Source: a virus
Direction: 5' to 3' (one strand)
Length of the DNA: 33,169 nt
IMG/VR virus record: IMGVR_UViG_3300036670_000159
Coordinates: 1 to 33,169 of that record
Position 1 is the stretch's first letter. Each line of letters begins with the position of its first letter. A model generated the notes under the pieces. The model saw only the letters and a list, made by a program, of their open reading frames with translations. It searched no databases and was not told where the DNA came from. This document shows, one piece after another, positions 29,544-33,169 of this stretch. The translations under genes were made by a program, and so were the position numbers.

Positions 29544-31750
29544 TAGTCACACTTGGAAGAGCGATTAACCTATTGCAAACGGGGCTGAGTGTTATCCCTA
29601 TAGGAGAATCAAAACAGCCATTTATAGCATGGAAGAAATTCCAGACTGAACAGATTGTTAAGGAAGACTTGGAGAAGCACTCTAGTAATCCTAAATTTAG
29701 GGGTTTTGGTATTGTCACGGGCTTTAATAGCTTGGAGTGTATGGATGTAGATCTAAAGGTATTTGAAGCCCTTACAGATCAAAAAAGCTTTTGGAATGAA
29801 TACCTTCAAATGCTTACCGATCACATTGATGACTTTGATCGGAAATTTGTCATCTACAAGACTGTTAATTCGGGCTATCATATTATTTACCGATGCAAAG
29901 AAATAGGCGGAAACCAAAAGATAGCAAAGCTAAAGGAGCATAAAAGTCAAGTCCTGGAGACTAGGGGCATAGGCGGTTATATCTTTGTTTACGAGAATCA
30001 GATTAGTAAACTAGGCTATGAGGATATTCAGGAAATATCCATAGAAGATCGAAATATTCTGTTTGGAATATCTAAGTTCTACGACTACAAGGAGGCTATT
30101 GACACAACGATTCAACAGGAACCCAAAGGTGAATCTCTGTCGCCTTGGCAGGACTACAATAATCGTAACTCTGTATTCGATGCTTTTGGAACTGACTTCT
30201 CGATAGTTAGGCAGTTATCAGACAAGACTGTAATTAAGCGAGCAGGAGCCACTACACCTCATTCAGGCTACGTGTATAATAACTCCGGGCTAATGTACCT
30301 TTTTAGCTCGGGAACTATATACCCATCTGAAAATGCTTTGAGTCCGTTCTCTATTTATGCTTGGAAGTATCACGGTGGTAATTATTCTGAAGCTGGTAAG
30401 GAATTATATAAGCAAGGGTTTGGAGAGCGTAAGATTAAGAAAATTGAGATTGAAAAGCCTGAAATACAAAAGGAAGATCTGCTATTTCCAATCGAAGTTT
30501 TTCCTGAGGATATTCAGACCTATATCATTCAGAACCAAAAAACCTTGAATCACTCAATTGATTACATGGGATCCTCTTTTCTTTGGCTTATTGCATCCTG
30601 CATTGGGAATGCCTGCAAAATAGAGGTCAAAGTAGGGTGGAGGGAATCGGCTAATATCTGGATTGGATTGATAGGTAAAGCCGGGTTGGGAAAGACACCC
30701 TCCATAAACGCAATGATATTTCCAATTAAAAAAAGGAATGCCTTTGAGGTTAAGCAGTACCAAAGAGAATACAAAAAGTGGAAGGAATACGAGAAATTAA
30801 GTGCTAAGGAAAAGAAAGACTTTGAGGAGGTTAAGGAGCCTAGACGAACTCAATTTATTGTCAATGATGTGACAATAGAAGCATTGGCAGACATTCATGA
30901 GGAGAACGAAAATGGTATATCTGTTTTCAAAGATGAGCTAAACGGATGGCTTAAGGACATGAATAAATACAAGCCAGGTTCAGATTTAGAGTTCTGGTTA
31001 TCGTGTTGGTCTGGTGAACCCGCTGCATTGACTCGGAAAACAGCAAAGAGTTCTTTTATTGAGCTTCCTTTAATCCCTGTTTTAGGCGGTGTGCAGCCGG
31101 GTATATTCAGCCAAATATCAACAGTTGAGAATAAGGATAACGGATTTCTTGATAGGTTACTGCTTTCGTTTCCTGAAAAAGATATTGAGCATTATAATAG
31201 AAATTCAATCTCACAAGAATTGCTGGATTGGTACGAGTCATACGTTTGTAATTTTTACGATCAGATCAAAAAGAATATTCTAACCTATAATTTTGACAGC
31301 ATAGACCCTAAAATATTAAGGCTGAATGATGAAGCTGATTCAGAATGGGAACGAATATTTAACAATGTTTCGGATATGCAGAATAGCGACGATATTAACG
31401 AATATGTTAAATCAATGCTATCAAAACAGAAGTCATATATACCCAGATTTGCGCTTATGCTGCACTGTTTGGATTGCTACGATAACGAAAAAAATATTGG
31501 ATGGATTGATAAGATAACCATGCTAAAGGCAGAAAAACTATCTAATTATTTCATAGCGATGAGTAAGAAGATTAAGATTTCAATGCTGGAATCTAAGGGT
31601 TTAATTGAGATAGTAGCATCTATGAAAGGTGAACCTGTAGAACAAATTGTAAAACAGATTTTTGCAAGCAATCCAGAGGCCTCTAAAATAGAAGTAGCTG
31701 AAATACTAAACATATCTAAAAGAACCGTTTATAACTATTTAAAGAAATGA
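29540..31750 (+). CDS. Primase-polymerase with DUF3987-type ATPase and C-terminal HTH
   Basis: The 736-residue product has three parts. Residues 1-185 are a Prim-Pol domain: LLQTGLSVIPIGESKQPF, the metal-binding DxD in LECMDVDLK (Asp69, Asp71), SGYH (His114) and LETRGIGGYIFVYE. Residues 320-600 are a helicase-like ATPase of the DUF3987 kind with Walker A GKAGLGKT (379-386) and acidic motifs such as VFKDELNGWLKDM. Residues 715-736 are an HTH (EVAEILNISKRTVYNYLK). It should prime and unwind at the origin. The HTH resembles that of the neighbouring small protein. It overlaps genes on both sides by 4 bases. Confidence 0.9.
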   Translation: MIVTLGRAINLLQTGLSVIPIGESKQPFIAWKKFQTEQIVKEDLEKHSSNPKFRGFGIVTGFNSLECMDVDLKVFEALTDQKSFWNEYLQMLTDHIDDFDRKFVIYKTVNSGYHIIYRCKEIGGNQKIAKLKEHKSQVLETRGIGGYIFVYENQISKLGYEDIQEISIEDRNILFGISKFYDYKEAIDTTIQQEPKGESLSPWQDYNNRNSVFDAFGTDFSIVRQLSDKTVIKRAGATTPHSGYVYNNSGLMYLFSSGTIYPSENALSPFSIYAWKYHGGNYSEAGKELYKQGFGERKIKKIEIEKPEIQKEDLLFPIEVFPEDIQTYIIQNQKTLNHSIDYMGSSFLWLIASCIGNACKIEVKVGWRESANIWIGLIGKAGLGKTPSINAMIFPIKKRNAFEVKQYQREYKKWKEYEKLSAKEKKDFEEVKEPRRTQFIVNDVTIEALADIHEENENGISVFKDELNGWLKDMNKYKPGSDLEFWLSCWSGEPAALTRKTAKSSFIELPLIPVLGGVQPGIFSQISTVENKDNGFLDRLLLSFPEKDIEHYNRNSISQELLDWYESYVCNFYDQIKKNILTYNFDSIDPKILRLNDEADSEWERIFNNVSDMQNSDDINEYVKSMLSKQKSYIPRFALMLHCLDCYDNEKNIGWIDKITMLKAEKLSNYFIAMSKKIKISMLESKGLIEIVASMKGEPVEQIVKQIFASNPEASKIEVAEILNISKRTVYNYLKK

Positions 31751-32235
31751 AAGCCCTAAAAGAACTGGAGAATCTACTATTACAGGAAAGCAGGGAAAAA
31801 TATCCTTCAATTCCTGAACACGCAAGAACGGTTAACCTATTCGGGAAGCTAAAAGCCGAGAAGCGGGAAAAGAAGCGCATAGAGACGTTCTTAAATGTAT
31901 CGGGACATTATGCTGCAATCATTGAGAACAGGGGGCAGCGGATAGATAACAGGCAAACGGTGACCGATATAATAGGAAGGCAGAAGGTAATAGGGTCTGT
32001 TACTTTTATAGGATCAGGAATGCGAAAAGGATTGGCAGACCTAAAAGCTACGATTTTCGGGCGAAGCGTGGATATTGAATTGAAACGGATTTACAAGAAA
32101 GGTAAGGATAGGCAAAGCGAAGAGCAGAAAGAAGAGCAAATAAGAGTTGAGCGAGCAGGAGGGATTTATTTGATTGTTTCTAGCTTTGAAGATTTTTATA
32201 ATAAATATTTGGAACTACTTGCAATTATTAAATAA
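31747..32235 (+). CDS. VRR-NUC domain nuclease
   Basis: The 162-residue product has the VRR-NUC pattern in its second half: GMRKGLADLKATIFGRSVDI then ELKRIYKKGKDRQSEEQ, with Asp98, Glu111, Lys113 and Gln127 in the places of the PD-(D/E)XK core, followed by AGGIYLIVSSFEDF. The first 85 residues are basic and helical. Phage VRR-NUC proteins act as structure-specific nucleases, for example on replication forks or Holliday junctions. The 4-base overlap with the primase gene supports a replication or recombination role. Confidence 0.85.
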   Translation: MKALKELENLLLQESREKYPSIPEHARTVNLFGKLKAEKREKKRIETFLNVSGHYAAIIENRGQRIDNRQTVTDIIGRQKVIGSVTFIGSGMRKGLADLKATIFGRSVDIELKRIYKKGKDRQSEEQKEEQIRVERAGGIYLIVSSFEDFYNKYLELLAIIK

Positions 32236-32250
32236 AATAGTTAATATTAC
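32219..32250 (+). promoter_or_regulatory. Promoter P5 of the early promoter family
   Basis: TTG at 32219-32221, 20 bases, then TAATATTA at 32242-32249. The spacer core ATTAAATAAAATAGTTAAT is a variant of P3 and P4. It overlaps the end of the VRR-NUC gene and drives the small-gene operon that crosses the window ends. Confidence 0.72.
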
Positions 32251-32267
32251 AAAAACAAAATAGCGAT

Positions 32268-32471
32268 ATGAAAAACGATGAAATTAAGTATTACCAGTAT
32301 GTAGGCAGTTCGTACGAAGCTGATCAATACGGATGTCCTAAACCTATAAGAAATAAGGTTTATTCAGAAACTGATAAAATCAGTCATAATCCTGTGGCTT
32401 ATTTCGCTACCACGTGTATCAATGCAGTTGCATTAGAATGGAAATTAGTAGACAAACCAAACAATAAATAA
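32268..32471 (+). CDS. Hypothetical protein paralogous to the N-terminus of the 209 product
   Basis: The 67-residue product carries the pattern KYYQYVGSSYEADQYG, PKPI, VY and ALEWKLV, in the same order as in the first 55 residues of the protein encoded at 209 (and at 33093 here). It is a free-standing copy of that domain. The ATG follows promoter P5 and the leader AAAATAGCGAT. Function unknown. Confidence 0.75.
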   Translation: MKNDEIKYYQYVGSSYEADQYGCPKPIRNKVYSETDKISHNPVAYFATTCINAVALEWKLVDKPNNK

Positions 32472-32473
32472 AA

Positions 32474-32743
32474 ATGGCAGATTACGACAACAAACTAAGT
32501 GGAGCATTATTCAAAAACGACAAAGGTGACAATCCTAAAAGACCTGACTACAGGGGAAATTACACAGATGAGAATGGCGTAGAGTTCAACGTTTCGGCTT
32601 GGATTAAGACCTCAGCCAAGGGCGTTACATTTATGAGCTTCACGATGCAGCTCAAGGAGTCTAAACTTACAGCCGCTATGCAAAGCCAGCCAGCACCGGC
32701 TACTAATTTTCAGGATGTAGATGGTGATAAACTTCCATTCTGA
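32474..32743 (+). CDS. SSB-like protein (DUF736-like core, acidic tail)
   Basis: The 89-residue product has a short beta core (LSGALFKNDKG, then YRGNYTDENGVEFNVSAWIK and GVTFMSFTMQLK), in the style of the small OB-like DUF736 family. A flexible Ala/Gln/Pro linker leads to an acidic end, QDVDGDKLPF. That ending closely resembles the acidic tip of SSB proteins (DDDIPF), which recruits replication partners. It may be the phage's single-strand binding protein. It overlaps the next gene by one base (TGATG). Confidence 0.75.
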   Translation: MADYDNKLSGALFKNDKGDNPKRPDYRGNYTDENGVEFNVSAWIKTSAKGVTFMSFTMQLKESKLTAAMQSQPAPATNFQDVDGDKLPF

Positions 32744-32988
32744 TGAAACAAAAACTAAAGTTTGGAGCCTACAAAGGAGTGGAGTTCTCAAAAGTTCCGC
32801 TTGACTATAAAATATCATTCTGGAAGATATTTGAAAGCAGGTACGAAAAGAATCAGTTGATAAAACAGCAACGAGTTCATGATTTTATGGTCTACCTTAG
32901 CAAGGATGAAAAGGTCAATTCTCAGAACAAACTATCAAATAGTCCTAGTCAAAGTACATACAGTAGATCAGGCAAAAGGTTTTGCTGA
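32743..32988 (+). CDS. DUF3820-like small protein
   Basis: The 81-residue product has an N-terminal LKFGAYKGVEFSKVPLDYKI motif typical of DUF3820 (fGkykGkpxxdvPxdYL), followed by a helix (FWKIFESRYEKNQLIKQQRV). The last 25 residues are Ser/Lys-rich and look disordered; they overlap, in another frame, the next gene over 83 bases. The motif family is also found fused to exonucleases, which fits a DNA-related role. The C-terminus should be treated with care because an indel in this part would change it. Confidence 0.68.
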   Translation: MKQKLKFGAYKGVEFSKVPLDYKISFWKIFESRYEKNQLIKQQRVHDFMVYLSKDEKVNSQNKLSNSPSQSTYSRSGKRFC

Positions 32989-33103
32989 AACCGAAGATGA
33001 AGCTAGAAAAATGTTTGATAAGATTATGAGTCAGGTTACAGATTTTACGAGTGCTAAATTATTATTCAACAACAAACTAATCGAGGAGCGAAATGGAAAC
33101 TAA
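32906..33103 (+). CDS. Small protein overlapping the DUF3820-like gene
   Basis: The 65-residue product has a regular strand-helix pattern: LRTNYQIVLVKVHTVDQ, then GFAETEDEARKMFDKIMSQ, then FTSAKLLFNNKLIEERNGN. The GFAETxxEARKxFDKI piece resembles helices in small conserved phage proteins. The start ATG at 32906 lies inside the previous gene, in another frame. Either the two genes overlap by 83 bases or one indel separates two parts of a single gene. A frameshifted copy is present at 23-219. Confidence 0.62.
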   Translation: MKRSILRTNYQIVLVKVHTVDQAKGFAETEDEARKMFDKIMSQVTDFTSAKLLFNNKLIEERNGN

Positions 33104-33169
33104 CTATTATGAGTATATCGGCACACAAAAGCAGGCAGATAAATATGCAGATCCTAAGCCTATTTTAGG
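33093..33169 (+). CDS. 5'-partial right copy of the gene at 209
   Basis: The first 25 codons of the gene that is complete at 209-619. Compared with that copy it has Ile for Val in the YxGTQ motif, Asp for Tyr in KYAxPKP, and a Leu for Ile at the last residue. The frame runs off the window end. Confidence 0.75.
   Translation, partial: METNYYEYIGTQKQADKYADPKPIL

Larger units (their letters stand above)
32884..33169. repeat. Right copy of the terminal direct repeat
   Basis: Matches 1-285. This copy has the longer A run, which keeps the 65-residue gene open, so it is probably the better version there. Confidence 0.95.

Noticed and set aside
1-33169. Integrase or other lysogeny enzyme
   Set aside because: No tyrosine or serine recombinase motif was seen in any product; only regulators (XRE-like, ribbon-helix-helix) hint at a temperate past.

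Overview
The window is an essentially complete genome of a tailed phage with a long flexible tail (siphovirus-like) that infects a member of the Bacteroidota. Positions 1-285 repeat, with differences, at 32884-33169, so the molecule is circular or circularly permuted and the unit genome is about 32.9 kb. The host assignment is inference. It rests on the low GC content, the near absence of Shine-Dalgarno sequences, promoters of the TTG-N19/20-TAnnnTT type, and protein families typical of Bacteroidota phages. I see no integrase, excisionase or tRNA gene.

Layout. (a) 32268 across the junction to 1626: an operon of small genes, starting at a promoter at 32219 and ending at a terminator at 1636. 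It includes an SSB-like protein, a DUF3820-like protein and two lipoproteins. (b) 1698-3977: small and large terminase subunits and a possible tail chaperone. (c) 4026-11602: two small genes, tail/head completion proteins, two large distal-tail proteins and the tape measure. (d) 11702-12242: a minus-strand cassette with a ribbon-helix-helix regulator, a one-pass membrane protein and a 70-residue protein. (e) 12311-18139: a head protease fused to a Nudix domain and a scaffold-like tail, then the major capsid protein, a tail-tube-like protein, the portal and a head-tail connector. (f) 18142-23250: fibre/baseplate genes followed by lysis genes in an unbroken string: holin, a calcineurin-like phosphoesterase, lysozyme and a one-piece spanin candidate. 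(g) 23313-28991: early genes in short transcription units with near-identical promoters, an XRE-type regulator, a recombination pair with a PD-(D/E)XK exonuclease, and several small helix-turn-helix (HTH) proteins. (h) 28992-32235: a non-coding repeat cluster that looks like a replication origin, an HTH protein, a primase-polymerase/DUF3987 ATPase and a VRR-NUC nuclease.

The most unusual features are these: a ClpP-like protease-Nudix-scaffold fusion whose middle third is clearly more AT-rich than its flanks; six copies of the 8-mer TGCAAAAT in alternating orientation in front of the replication genes, where the small HTH protein and the C-terminus of the primase share almost the same recognition helix; a phosphoesterase inside the lysis operon; a family of five promoters with a conserved spacer; a possible -1 frameshift joining two HTH reading frames; and head and tail modules in a non-canonical order. 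All functions are read from sequence motifs by eye; no database search was done.
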